Of a stretch of 64,000 nucleotides of DNA, positions 1-8,183 are shown one piece after another (the stretch's first letter is position 1; every line of letters begins with the position of its first letter). The position numbers were made by a program, and so were the translations under genes. Source of the DNA: Dryocola clanedunensis (GTDB taxonomy: Bacteria; Pseudomonadota; Gammaproteobacteria; Enterobacterales; Enterobacteriaceae); the NCBI RefSeq assembly GCF_025215155.1, contig NZ_JALHAM010000121.1; one strand, 5' to 3'. Under the pieces are notes generated by a model that was given only the letters and a program-made list of their open reading frames with translations, ran no database searches and had not been told where the DNA came from.

Positions 1-1
1 C

Positions 2-445
2 TCCACCCACGGCGGTTTCCGCATGGAGATTAGCGTCAAGGGCGACCTGTACATTGACGATCACCACACCGTGGAAGACACCGGCCTGGCGCTGGGTGAG
101 GCGCTGAAAATCGCCCTCGGCGACAAGCGCGGCATTACCCGCTTTGGCTTCACCCTGCCGATGGACGAATGCCTGGCGCGCTGCGCGCTGGATATCTCCG
201 GCCGTCCGCACCTCGAGTACAAAGCCGAATATAACTTCCAGCGCGTGGGCGACCTGAGCACCGAGATGGTCGAACACTTCTTCCGCTCGCTCTCTTACAC
301 CATGGGCGTCACGCTGCACCTGAAGACCAAGGGTAAAAACGATCATCACCGCGTCGAAAGCCTGTTTAAAGTCTTTGGCCGCACGCTGCGCCAGGCGATT
401 CGCGTTGAAGGCGATACGCTGCCCTCCTCAAAAGGGGTGCTGTGA
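2..445 (+). CDS. hisB: Imidazoleglycerol-phosphate dehydratase / histidinol-phosphatase, C-terminal part (5' truncated by window)
   Basis: This is the end of bifunctional HisB, which carries out the sixth and eighth steps of histidine synthesis in the cytoplasm. Only the C-terminal imidazoleglycerol-phosphate dehydratase part is in the window; the reading frame is open from base 2, and the apparent ATG at 23 is an internal methionine. The metal-binding histidine cluster DDHHTVED, typical of the dehydratase, is visible just after the window start, and a second histidine-rich motif (KNDHHRVES) lies near the end. The TGA at 443-445 overlaps the ATG of hisH by one base, so translation is probably coupled. 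Identity is secure from close similarity to the E. coli protein and from the hisH-A-F-I order that follows. Confidence 0.97.
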   Translation, partial: STHGGFRMEISVKGDLYIDDHHTVEDTGLALGEALKIALGDKRGITRFGFTLPMDECLARCALDISGRPHLEYKAEYNFQRVGDLSTEMVEHFFRSLSYTMGVTLHLKTKGKNDHHRVESLFKVFGRTLRQAIRVEGDTLPSSKGVL

Positions 446-1035
446 TGGACGTGGTGATCCTCGATACCGGCTGCGCTAACCTGCTGTCGGTAAAATCCTC
501 GATAAAAAGACTTGGCTACGATCCGGTTGTCAGCCGTGATGCGGATACGGTTTTACGTGCCGATAAGCTGTTCTTACCAGGCGTCGGCACCGCGCAGGCC
601 GCGATGGATCAGATCCGCGAGCGCGATTTAATCGAGCTGATTCAGGCCTGTACCCAGCCGGTGCTGGGCATCTGTCTCGGCATGCAGATTCTGGGCAGCC
701 ACAGCGACGAAAACCAGGGCGTAAAAACCCTGGGCATCATCGACGAGCCGGTGCTGAAAATGACCGACCACGGCCTGCCGCTGCCGCACATGGGCTGGAA
801 CCGCGTCTACCCGAAAGCAGGCGACCGCCTGTTCCGGGGCATTGAAGACGGTGCGTATTTCTATTTCGTTCACAGTTATGCGATGCCGGTTTGCTCAAGC
901 ACTATCGCACAGGCCAGCTACGGCGAGCCGTTCACGGCTGCGGTACAAAAAGACAATTTCTACGGCGTGCAGTTCCACCCGGAACGCTCGGGCGCGGCCG
1001 GCGCGAAATTGCTCAAGAACTTCCTGGAGATGTAA
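445..1035 (+). CDS. hisH: Imidazole glycerol phosphate synthase, glutaminase subunit
   Basis: HisH is the glutamine amidotransferase half of imidazole glycerol phosphate synthase. It releases ammonia from glutamine and channels it to HisF. The 196-residue protein has the usual family length. It shows the class I amidotransferase nucleophile loop GICLGMQ (Cys near residue 77) and the C-terminal catalytic His/Glu motif QFHPERSG. The ATG at 445 overlaps the hisB stop; a GTG at 442 is also in frame but would add only one residue, and the ATG matches the E. coli start. It is the second his gene in the window and is followed five bases later by hisA, so it belongs to the same transcript. Confidence 0.97.
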   Translation: MDVVILDTGCANLLSVKSSIKRLGYDPVVSRDADTVLRADKLFLPGVGTAQAAMDQIRERDLIELIQACTQPVLGICLGMQILGSHSDENQGVKTLGIIDEPVLKMTDHGLPLPHMGWNRVYPKAGDRLFRGIEDGAYFYFVHSYAMPVCSSTIAQASYGEPFTAAVQKDNFYGVQFHPERSGAAGAKLLKNFLEM

Positions 1036-1040
1036 GCACG

Positions 1041-1778
1041 ATGATTATTCCCGCTCTCGATTTAATTGACGGCAAAGTGGTGCGTCTCCATCAGGGGGAT
1101 TACGGCCAGCAGCGCGACTACGGCAGTGACCCGCTCCCCCGTCTGCAGGACTATCAGGCCCAGGGTGCCGAAGTGCTGCACCTGGTGGATTTAACCGGGG
1201 CTAAAGATCCGGCTAAGCGCCAGATCCCCTTAATCAAAACGCTGGTTGCCGGGGTCACGATTCCCGTACAGGTTGGCGGCGGCGTACGTACCGAAGAAGA
1301 TGTAGCCGCGCTGCTGGAAGCAGGTGTTGCTCGGGTAGTTGTTGGCTCCACGGCGGTGAAATCGCCGGAAATCGTTAAGGGCTGGTTTGAACGCTTTGGT
1401 GCCGATGCGCTGGTGCTGGCGCTGGATGTCCGCATTGATGAGCAAGGCAGTAAGCAGGTGGCGGTAAGCGGCTGGCAGGAAAACTCCGGGGTGTCGCTGG
1501 AAGAGCTGGTGGAAACTTATCTGCCGGTCGGCCTGAAGCACGTGCTGTGCACCGATATTTCCCGCGATGGCACGCTGGCAGGATCTAACGTGTCGCTGTA
1601 TGAAGAAGTCTGCGCGCGATACCCGCAGGTAGCATTTCAGTCATCCGGCGGCATTGGCGATATCAATGACGTGGCCGCACTGCGCGGAACCGGCGTGCGC
1701 GGCGTGATTGTCGGGCGGGCTTTGCTGGAAGGTAAATTCAACGTAGCGGAGGCGATTTCATGCTGGCAAAACGGATAA
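1041..1778 (+). CDS. hisA: ProFAR isomerase
   Basis: HisA opens and rearranges the aminoaldose of ProFAR to the ketose PRFAR in histidine synthesis. The 245-residue protein is a (beta/alpha)8 barrel made of two similar halves. The N-terminal catalytic Asp lies in IIPALDLIDG, followed by the phosphate-binding stretch VGGGVRTEEDV; the C-terminal catalytic Asp is in LCTDISRDG and a second phosphate loop is SGGIG. I place the start at the ATG at 1041, because the longer open frame upstream (from 891) only shadows hisH. The end overlaps hisF by 19 bases, the arrangement seen in other enterobacteria, so the two are co-translated. Confidence 0.97.
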   Translation: MIIPALDLIDGKVVRLHQGDYGQQRDYGSDPLPRLQDYQAQGAEVLHLVDLTGAKDPAKRQIPLIKTLVAGVTIPVQVGGGVRTEEDVAALLEAGVARVVVGSTAVKSPEIVKGWFERFGADALVLALDVRIDEQGSKQVAVSGWQENSGVSLEELVETYLPVGLKHVLCTDISRDGTLAGSNVSLYEEVCARYPQVAFQSSGGIGDINDVAALRGTGVRGVIVGRALLEGKFNVAEAISCWQNG

Positions 1779-2536
1779 TCCCCTGCCTGGACGTGCGTGA
1801 CGGCCAGGTCGTAAAAGGCGTGCAGTTCCGCAATCACGAAATCATCGGTGACATCGTGCCGCTGGCAAGCCGCTACGCGCAGGAAGGTGCCGACGAATTA
1901 GTCTTCTACGATATCACCGCTTCCAGCGACGGCCGCGTAGTCGACAAGAGCTGGGTATCCCGCGTGGCGGAAGTTATCGATATTCCTTTCTGCGTGGCGG
2001 GCGGTATCAAATCAGTGGACGACGCGGCAAAAATCCTGTCGTTCGGTGCGGACAAAATCTCAATCAACTCCCCTGCCCTGGCAGACCCGGAGCTGATCAC
2101 CCGCCTGGCCGACCGCTTTGGCGTGCAGTGTATTGTGGTGGGCATCGATACCTGGTATGACAGCGAAACCGGTAAGTACCACGTTAACCAGTATACTGGC
2201 GACGAAAGCCGTACGCGTGTGACGCAGTGGGAAACAGTAGACTGGGTGCAGGAAGTCCAAAAGCGCGGTGCGGGTGAAATCGTTCTGAACATGATGAACC
2301 AGGATGGCGTGCGCAACGGCTACGACCTTGAGCAGCTGCGTAAAGTACGTGAAGTTTGCCATGTACCGCTGATTGCATCCGGTGGCGCGGGAACAATGGA
2401 ACATTTCCACCAGGCATTCCGCGATGCGGACGTAGACGGCGCGCTGGCGGCTTCCGTATTCCATAAACAGATTATTAATATTGCTGAACTGAAGGCTTAC
2501 CTGGTTCAACAAGGCGTGGAGATTCGAGTGTGTTAA
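1760..2536 (+). CDS. hisF: Imidazole glycerol phosphate synthase, cyclase subunit
   Basis: HisF uses ammonia delivered by HisH to turn PRFAR into imidazole glycerol phosphate and AICAR, linking histidine and purine synthesis. The 258-residue barrel begins with LAKRIIPCLDVRDGQVVKG, which carries the catalytic Asp near residue 11. It has the phosphate loops VAGGIKSVDD and SGGAGTMEHF, and a second catalytic Asp in NMMNQDGVRNGYD. The length and both motifs match the E. coli enzyme. It overlaps hisA upstream and hisI downstream (by seven bases). Nothing unusual is seen. Confidence 0.97.
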   Translation: MLAKRIIPCLDVRDGQVVKGVQFRNHEIIGDIVPLASRYAQEGADELVFYDITASSDGRVVDKSWVSRVAEVIDIPFCVAGGIKSVDDAAKILSFGADKISINSPALADPELITRLADRFGVQCIVVGIDTWYDSETGKYHVNQYTGDESRTRVTQWETVDWVQEVQKRGAGEIVLNMMNQDGVRNGYDLEQLRKVREVCHVPLIASGGAGTMEHFHQAFRDADVDGALAASVFHKQIINIAELKAYLVQQGVEIRVC

Positions 2537-3141
2537 CAGAACAACAGCGTAACCAGCTGGACTGGGAAAAAACGGATAATCTGATGCCGGTCATCGTCCA
2601 GCACGCCGTATCCGGCGAAGTTTTAATGCTGGGCTATATGAACCAGGAGGCACTGGCGCAGACGGAACAGAGCGGCAAAGTCACCTTCTTTTCCCGCACT
2701 AAGCAGCGCCTGTGGACCAAGGGTGAAACCTCCGGCAACTTCCTGAATGTAGTCAGCATCACGCCCGACTGTGATAACGACACGTTGCTGGTGCTGGCAA
2801 ACCCGATAGGCCCGACGTGCCATCTGGGCACATCCAGCTGCTTTGCGCCCGCTAAGCATGACTGGCATTTCCTGTATGAACTCGAAGAGCTGCTGGCCTC
2901 GCGTAAAACCGCCGATCCGGAAAGCTCATACACAGCAAAATTGTACGCCAGCGGCACCAAACGTATCGCCCAGAAAGTGGGTGAAGAAGGCGTTGAAACG
3001 GCACTTGCCGCCACGGTGAATGACCGTTTTGAACTGAAGAACGAAGCTTCTGACCTGGTCTATCACCTGCTGGTGCTGTTGCAGGATCAGGATCTGGATT
3101 TAAGCGCGGTGATTGAGAATTTGAAACAGCGACATAAGTAG
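2530..3141 (+). CDS. hisI: Bifunctional phosphoribosyl-AMP cyclohydrolase / phosphoribosyl-ATP pyrophosphatase
   Basis: HisIE catalyses the second and third steps of histidine synthesis. Residues about 1-115 are the cyclohydrolase, with the metal-binding Cys/His/Asp residues in SRTKQRLWTKGETSGN, the ITPDCDNDTLL segment and GPTCHLGTSSCF. Residues about 116-203 are the pyrophosphatase, with the MazG-like acidic motif EEGVETALAA. The start is a GTG at 2530, seven bases inside hisF, which matches the N-terminus MLTEQQ of the E. coli protein. It is the last gene of the his operon and is followed by a strong hairpin 20 bases downstream. Confidence 0.97.
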   Translation: MLTEQQRNQLDWEKTDNLMPVIVQHAVSGEVLMLGYMNQEALAQTEQSGKVTFFSRTKQRLWTKGETSGNFLNVVSITPDCDNDTLLVLANPIGPTCHLGTSSCFAPAKHDWHFLYELEELLASRKTADPESSYTAKLYASGTKRIAQKVGEEGVETALAATVNDRFELKNEASDLVYHLLVLLQDQDLDLSAVIENLKQRHK

Positions 3142-3156
3142 CTGTTTGCCAGATGC

Positions 3157-3184
3157 AAAAAAGGCCGCTGCTGCGGCCTTTTGT
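3157..3184. terminator. Bidirectional terminator between hisI and wzzB
   Basis: AAGGCCGC at 3161-3168 pairs perfectly with GCGGCCTT at 3173-3180 around a TGCT loop. It is flanked by an A run on the left and T residues on the right, so it can stop transcripts from both sides. The his operon (+) and wzzB (-) converge here. Confidence 0.9.
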
Positions 3185-3199
3185 GTATTTGCGGAATGC

Positions 3200-4186
3200 T
3201 TAGACGGTTGGCTTGTAGTTACGAATAGCGTTACGTCCAAGCACAAAACCTGAGCCAATCATCCCCCCCAGCAGAGCCGCCAGAACCAGCGTCAGGCCTT
3301 TCTTTGGAGCATCGCGACGGATAGGTAGATTCGGCTTCATCACGTAGCGGTAAGCGTGGATAGTTTTTGGGTCGATTTGCAGCGCCTGAATATCAAACAG
3401 ATTTTGTTTGGTTTGATAGTATGCGCCGGAGAAGACCAACGGACGGGTCGCCTCATTTTTGATCATTGACGACAGACCTTCGCTACCCAGCAAGAACATG
3501 GTGTCTTGCGTGACATCTGTGGCCTGCTGAACCTGCGGAGAAGTGATCTTTGCTTCATTAGCATACTTCAACGCTTCGCTGATCTGCTTGATGCGCAGCT
3601 GTTTTTGCTCCACGGCAACTTTTTCCTGCGTCTTCAGGGAATCGTTCAGGGTGGTGATTTGCAGTTTGATGTTATCCTTCAGGTCACCAGCCAACTCTTC
3701 GCCAATTTCAACATCAACCTTTTGAATATATTGAGCAAGTTTGGCTTGCGCGTTTTTAGCGCTATCACCTACATAACTCACCTGCAGCGGTAACGACTGG
3801 CCTTTAACGGAGGATTCAATCGTCAGTTTTTCCGGTTTTTCCTGGTTTTCTAACGTTTCAGAAAGTGCCGCGAAGGATGAGTTAAAGCGCCCAATAACAC
3901 GCTGCTGCACATCTGAAATATTCGGTGCAGAGCCGCCATAAATGACATTTAAGGCATTGTTATAAGTAGCAATTTGCGCAGCATCTGGCTGCGTAATCAC
4001 GGCTGTAGAGGTCCATTTCTCTTTGGCTACCAGAAGGTAGACTATCGCCAGGAGGATCATCACCACGGTAATAGCAATAATGGTGACTTTTCCTTTCCAC
4101 AACTGAATAATAAGATCAATTAAATCAATGGATTCAGGCGTGCTTCCAATATGATTGCGCATCATATTATTGTTATCTTGATTCAT
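3200..4186 (-). CDS. wzzB: O-antigen chain length determinant
   Basis: Wzz is an inner-membrane co-polymerase that sets the modal number of repeat units added by Wzy. The 328-residue protein has a transmembrane segment at about residues 35-54 (KVTIIAITVVMILLAIVYLL). A long, largely helical periplasmic part follows, and a second membrane segment sits near the C-terminus (about 300-318). The proline-rich motif before the last helix, LPIRRDAPKKG, is typical of the family. The ATG at 4186 has AGGGT upstream. It lies between the his operon and the rmlBA pair, and is distant from its partner wzy (8184-9269), the normal arrangement in enterobacteria. Confidence 0.95.
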   Translation of the reverse strand: MNQDNNNMMRNHIGSTPESIDLIDLIIQLWKGKVTIIAITVVMILLAIVYLLVAKEKWTSTAVITQPDAAQIATYNNALNVIYGGSAPNISDVQQRVIGRFNSSFAALSETLENQEKPEKLTIESSVKGQSLPLQVSYVGDSAKNAQAKLAQYIQKVDVEIGEELAGDLKDNIKLQITTLNDSLKTQEKVAVEQKQLRIKQISEALKYANEAKITSPQVQQATDVTQDTMFLLGSEGLSSMIKNEATRPLVFSGAYYQTKQNLFDIQALQIDPKTIHAYRYVMKPNLPIRRDAPKKGLTLVLAALLGGMIGSGFVLGRNAIRNYKPTV

Positions 4187-4417
4187 GGTTACCCTAAGAA
4201 AAATGTTTCACATAAAGCCTGCACTTAAGCCAGATGAGTATAATCCCATAGCGGGAAAAATACCTGAATCGAATTGCTTATTTTTGTCAGAAAAGACTGA
4301 AAAGGCAGGGGAAATCATAGGGACATTTACGGAGCGTGAAGAATGAAGTATGACCAGCAGGCCCTAATTATTCGAACCTGCCACTAGCAATGAAAGACAC
4401 GGTATTGCAAACAACCG

Positions 4418-5284
4418 TTACTTTCCAACCAGTTGAATCAAATATTGGCCGTAAGATGTCTTATCCATTGTCTTCGCACTATCCAGAACCTGCTCCATTG
4501 ACAACCATCCTTTGCGATAAGCGATCTCTTCAAGGCAGGCAACCTTGAATCCCTGACGTTTTTCAATAGTATGCACAAACTGCGATGCTTCGATCAGACT
4601 GTCATGAGTGCCCGTATCCAGCCAGGCAAAACCACGGCCAAGGAGCTCAACGTTAAGCTCATCTTTTTCAAGATACATCTGATTAATAGTGGTAATCTCA
4701 AGCTCACCACGCGCAGAGGGCTTAACCTGCTTTGCCAACTCAACAACTTGCTTATCGTAAAAATAAAGTCCGGTGACAGCCCAGTTGGATTTTGGCTGTT
4801 CAGGTTTTTCTTCAATAGACAATGCCCGATAATTATCATCAAACTCAACGACGCCAAACCGCTGCGGTGACATGACCTGATAGCCAAATACTGTCGCTCC
4901 GCTCTGTCGGGACGCAACCATATCAAGCTTGCTACCGAACCCTTGCCCAAAGAAAATGTTATCACCTAAAACCAGAGCACAATTTTCGCCGTTGATGAAC
5001 TCTTCGCCGATGATAAAGGCCTGCGCCAGACCTTCCGGACGAGCCTGAATTTCATAGCTAAGATTGATCCCCAAATGATGACCATCCCCAAGTAAACGCT
5101 GGAATGAAGGAAGGTCCTCAAGGGTAGTGATAAGCAAAATATCGCGAATCCCCGCCAGCATCAGCACTGAGATCGGGTAATAAATCATTGGCTTATCGTA
5201 TATCGGCAGCAGCTGTTTCGAAACGCCCCGCGTTATCGGATACAACCTGGTACCCGATCCACCCGCCAGAACAATCCCCTTCAT
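4418..5284 (-). CDS. rfbA: Glucose-1-phosphate thymidylyltransferase
   Basis: RmlA/RfbA joins dTTP and glucose-1-phosphate to give dTDP-glucose. The 288-residue protein has the nucleotidyltransferase signature LAGGSGTRLYPITRGVSKQL at residues 6-25, PIYDKPMIYYP just after, and VLGDNIFFGQG with metal-binding Asp near 111. By memory of the two E. coli paralogues it reads more like RffH (enterobacterial common antigen) than classical RfbA, for example VFGYQVM and GRGFAWLDTGTHDSLIEAS. It follows rfbB by 22 bases on the same strand. No rmlC or rmlD is present in the window, so the final sugar is not defined. The symbol could equally be rmlA. Confidence 0.93.
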   Translation of the reverse strand: MKGIVLAGGSGTRLYPITRGVSKQLLPIYDKPMIYYPISVLMLAGIRDILLITTLEDLPSFQRLLGDGHHLGINLSYEIQARPEGLAQAFIIGEEFINGENCALVLGDNIFFGQGFGSKLDMVASRQSGATVFGYQVMSPQRFGVVEFDDNYRALSIEEKPEQPKSNWAVTGLYFYDKQVVELAKQVKPSARGELEITTINQMYLEKDELNVELLGRGFAWLDTGTHDSLIEASQFVHTIEKRQGFKVACLEEIAYRKGWLSMEQVLDSAKTMDKTSYGQYLIQLVGK

Positions 5285-5306
5285 ATTAAAATCCTTATCT
5301 TCTTGT

Positions 5307-6371
5307 TTAATTATTCAGACCCAGGCGTTCCCCGGCGTAGGAACCATCTTTAACACGCTGCCACCAGGATTCATTTGCCAGATACCATTCAACGGTTTTG
5401 CGAATGCCACTCTCAAACGTTTCAGCAGGAGCCCATCCTAACTCCCGCTCAATTTTTGAAGCATCGATCGCATAGCGTAAATCATGTCCAGGCCGATCTG
5501 TAACGTAGGTGATCAATTCTTCGAACTGGTTGATGTTACCCGGTCTGGCTGAGACTATTTCGTCGAGCAATCGGCAGATGGTTTTTACGACATCGATATT
5601 TTTACGCTCGTTATGACCGCCAATATTATAGGTTTCACCTGATTTGCCTTCAGTCACAACTTTATACAGCGCTCGGGCATGATCTTCCACATAGAGCCAG
5701 TCACGAATCTGGCAACCATTTCCATACACTGGTAACGGTTTACCCTCAAGGGCATTAAGAATGACCAAAGGTATCAGTTTCTCAGGAAAGTGATAAGGGC
5801 CATAGTTATTGGAACAATTGGTGATGATGACCGGCAAACCATAAGTACGCGACCAGGCACGAACCAGATGATCGCTCGATGCTTTAGATGCAGAGTATGG
5901 GCTGCTAGGTGCGTATGGGGTGGTCTCGGTAAAGAGCGATTCCATATCATGGAGATCGCCAAAAACTTCGTCAGTAGAGATATGGTGAAAGCGAAAAGCT
6001 TCCCTGGTCAATGAATCTAGCTTGCTCCAGTATTGCCTGGCAGCTTCGAGCAGAACATACGTGCCCACTATGTTGGTTTCGATAAATGCTGCAGGCCCAT
6101 CAATGGAGCGGTCGACATGGCTTTCAGCCGCAAGATGCATAACCGCATCAGGCTGAAACTCACTAAATACTGCATCTACTGCATTTCGGTCACAAATATC
6201 AACCTTGCGAAAAGAGTAACGAGCATTATCGGCAACGGGTGCCAGAGATTCCATATTGCCGGCATAGGTCAATTTATCAATGACTAAAACTTCGTCACTG
6301 GTTGCGTGAATAATGTGGCGAACCACAGCAGAGCCGATAAACCCAGCCCCGCCCGTTACAATGATTTTCAT
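5307..6371 (-). CDS. rfbB: dTDP-glucose 4,6-dehydratase
   Basis: RmlB/RfbB converts dTDP-glucose to dTDP-4-keto-6-deoxyglucose with bound NAD. The 354-residue protein is a short-chain dehydrogenase-type enzyme with TGGAGFIGSAVVRH near residue 6, the substrate-site motif STDEVFGDL, and the catalytic YSASK in SSPYSASKASSDH. It sits just after the gnd terminator, in the place where ugd is usually found, and with rfbA forms a two-gene unit. A Shine-Dalgarno-like GAGG precedes the ATG at 6371. Product use is unclear because no 3,5-epimerase, reductase or aminotransferase gene is in the window. Confidence 0.94.
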   Translation of the reverse strand: MKIIVTGGAGFIGSAVVRHIIHATSDEVLVIDKLTYAGNMESLAPVADNARYSFRKVDICDRNAVDAVFSEFQPDAVMHLAAESHVDRSIDGPAAFIETNIVGTYVLLEAARQYWSKLDSLTREAFRFHHISTDEVFGDLHDMESLFTETTPYAPSSPYSASKASSDHLVRAWSRTYGLPVIITNCSNNYGPYHFPEKLIPLVILNALEGKPLPVYGNGCQIRDWLYVEDHARALYKVVTEGKSGETYNIGGHNERKNIDVVKTICRLLDEIVSARPGNINQFEELITYVTDRPGHDLRYAIDASKIERELGWAPAETFESGIRKTVEWYLANESWWQRVKDGSYAGERLGLNN

Positions 6372-6454
6372 AAGGCCTCAAAAGTGTGAGTCTGATTGCA
6401 TAACCACTTCAGCTATCAGTATTAATTCCTGAAGCAAATTATACGGCCAGACAA

Positions 6455-6490
6455 TAAAAAAAAACCAGTGAAGCGCGAACTTCACTGGTC
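6455..6490 (-). terminator. Rho-independent terminator of gnd
   Basis: On the - strand ACCAGTGAAG (6489-6480 side reading CTTCACTGGT on +) pairs with its perfect 10-base complement at 6464-6473 around a six-base loop. An uninterrupted T run (A run at 6456-6464 on +) follows. It lies 30 bases after the gnd stop, so rfbB-rfbA probably have their own promoter or depend on read-through. Confidence 0.92.
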
Positions 6491-6519
6491 TATATTAGCT
6501 TATAACTTCTTGAAAGAAA

Positions 6520-7932
6520 TTACTTTTCCATCCACTCGGTATGGAAAACACCTTCTTTATCAGTACGCTTATACGTATGCGCACCGAAGTAATCACGCTG
6601 CGCTTGGATCAGGTTGGCAGGGAGAACCGCAGAACGATAGCTGTCGTAGTAAGAGATCGCAGCGGAGAAAGTAGGCGTAGGAATACCATTTTGTACCGCG
6701 TAAGAAACAACATCACGCAGCGCCTGCTGGTATTCATCTGCAATTTTCTTGAAGTATGGTGCTAACAACAGGTTAGCAATAGCTGCGTTCTCAGCATAGG
6801 CATCGGTGATCTTCTGCAGGAACTGCGCGCGGATGATGCAGCCAGCGCGGAAAATCTTAGCGATTTCACCGTAGTTAAGATCCCAGTTGTTTTCTTCAGA
6901 TGCAGCGCGCAGCTGAGAGAAACCTTGTGCATAAGAAACAATTTTACCCAGATACAATGCACGACGTACTTTCTCGCTGAATTCAGCTTTATCGCCTGCA
7001 AATGGCTTAGCCTGAGGGCCACTCAGTACTTTGGAAGCTGCAACGCGCTGCTCTTTAAGGGAAGAGATATAACGCGCGAACACAGATTCCGTGATCAGAG
7101 ACAGCGGCTCACCGAGATCCAGAGAGCTCTGGCTGGTCCACTTCCCGGTACCTTTGTTGGCAGCTTCGTCGAGGATCACATCAACCAGATAGTTACCTGC
7201 TTCATCTTTTTTAGTGAAGATGTCTTTAGTGATATCGATAAGATAGCTGCTCAGCTCACCTTTGTTCCAGTCGGTAAAGGTCGTTGCCAGCTCTTCGTTA
7301 GACAGGTTCAGGCCATGCTTAAGCAGCGAGTACGCTTCAGCGATCAGCTGCATATCGCCATATTCGATACCGTTGTGAACCATCTTCACGTAATGACCAG
7401 CGCCATCCGCACCGATATACGCTACGCAAGGTTCGCCATCTTCGGCAACCGCGGCAATTTGCTTAAGGATAGGAGCAACCAGCTCGTAAGCTTCTTTTTG
7501 ACCACCAGGCATGATCGATGGGCCTTTCAGGGCACCCTCTTCACCACCAGAAACACCAGTCCCGATAAAGTTGAAACCTTCAGCTGACAGCTCACGGTTA
7601 CGACGGATAGTATCCAGGAAGAAAGTGTTACCACCGTCAATCAGGATGTCACCTTTATCAAGATAAGGCTTCAGAGACTCAATGGTTTTGTCCGTGGCCT
7701 CACCGGCCTTAACCATCAACAGAATACGACGAGGCGTTTCCAGAGATTCCACAAACTCTTGCACTGTGTAGTAAGGAACCAGCTTCTTGCCCGGGTTCTC
7801 TGCGATAACTTCTTCAGTCTTGTCGCCAGAGCGGTTGAACACGGAAACGGTATAGCCACGGCTTTCGATGTTCAGCGCCAGGTTGCGCCCCATCACAGCC
7901 ATACCAACAACGCCGATTTGTTGCTTGGACAT
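6520..7932 (-). CDS. gnd: 6-phosphogluconate dehydrogenase, decarboxylating
   Basis: Gnd oxidises 6-phosphogluconate to ribulose-5-phosphate and CO2 in the pentose phosphate pathway, making NADPH. The 470-residue protein shows the dinucleotide-binding GVVGMAVMGRNLA at residues 7-19, the substrate motif GGEEGALKGPS, and the catalytic Lys/Asn/Glu region HYVKMVHNGIEYGDMQLIAE. The ATG at 7932 has a strong AGGAG. Gnd is not a polysaccharide gene but is the standard right-hand marker of O-antigen clusters in enterobacteria, and often travels with them by recombination. Confidence 0.97.
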   Translation of the reverse strand: MSKQQIGVVGMAVMGRNLALNIESRGYTVSVFNRSGDKTEEVIAENPGKKLVPYYTVQEFVESLETPRRILLMVKAGEATDKTIESLKPYLDKGDILIDGGNTFFLDTIRRNRELSAEGFNFIGTGVSGGEEGALKGPSIMPGGQKEAYELVAPILKQIAAVAEDGEPCVAYIGADGAGHYVKMVHNGIEYGDMQLIAEAYSLLKHGLNLSNEELATTFTDWNKGELSSYLIDITKDIFTKKDEAGNYLVDVILDEAANKGTGKWTSQSSLDLGEPLSLITESVFARYISSLKEQRVAASKVLSGPQAKPFAGDKAEFSEKVRRALYLGKIVSYAQGFSQLRAASEENNWDLNYGEIAKIFRAGCIIRAQFLQKITDAYAENAAIANLLLAPYFKKIADEYQQALRDVVSYAVQNGIPTPTFSAAISYYDSYRSAVLPANLIQAQRDYFGAHTYKRTDKEGVFHTEWMEK

Positions 7933-8183
7933 TACATACTCCTGTCAGGTGTGGTCACCACGCGGGGTGTGCGTGGCTTGAAATGTGGCTTAGATGTTAA
8001 CTTAAAGATGGCTACTTTGAATAGAGTTTATGATACTAATATTTTATTTGATAAATAACATCACGCCCAAATACTTACACAGTAAGAAATTCAAAACAAC
8101 GCTCATATTTGATAAAATCTTTGTTAACAGATCAATAAATTAATTATAGATAAAAAAACGAACCTAAGGCTGTAGCTATATTT

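Noticed and set aside
7933..8183. Hairpin-like sequences in the gnd leader (for example CCACGC/GCGTGG near 7958-7976)
   Set aside because: No T run and no known regulator fits; it may be leader structure, but support is too weak for a feature.
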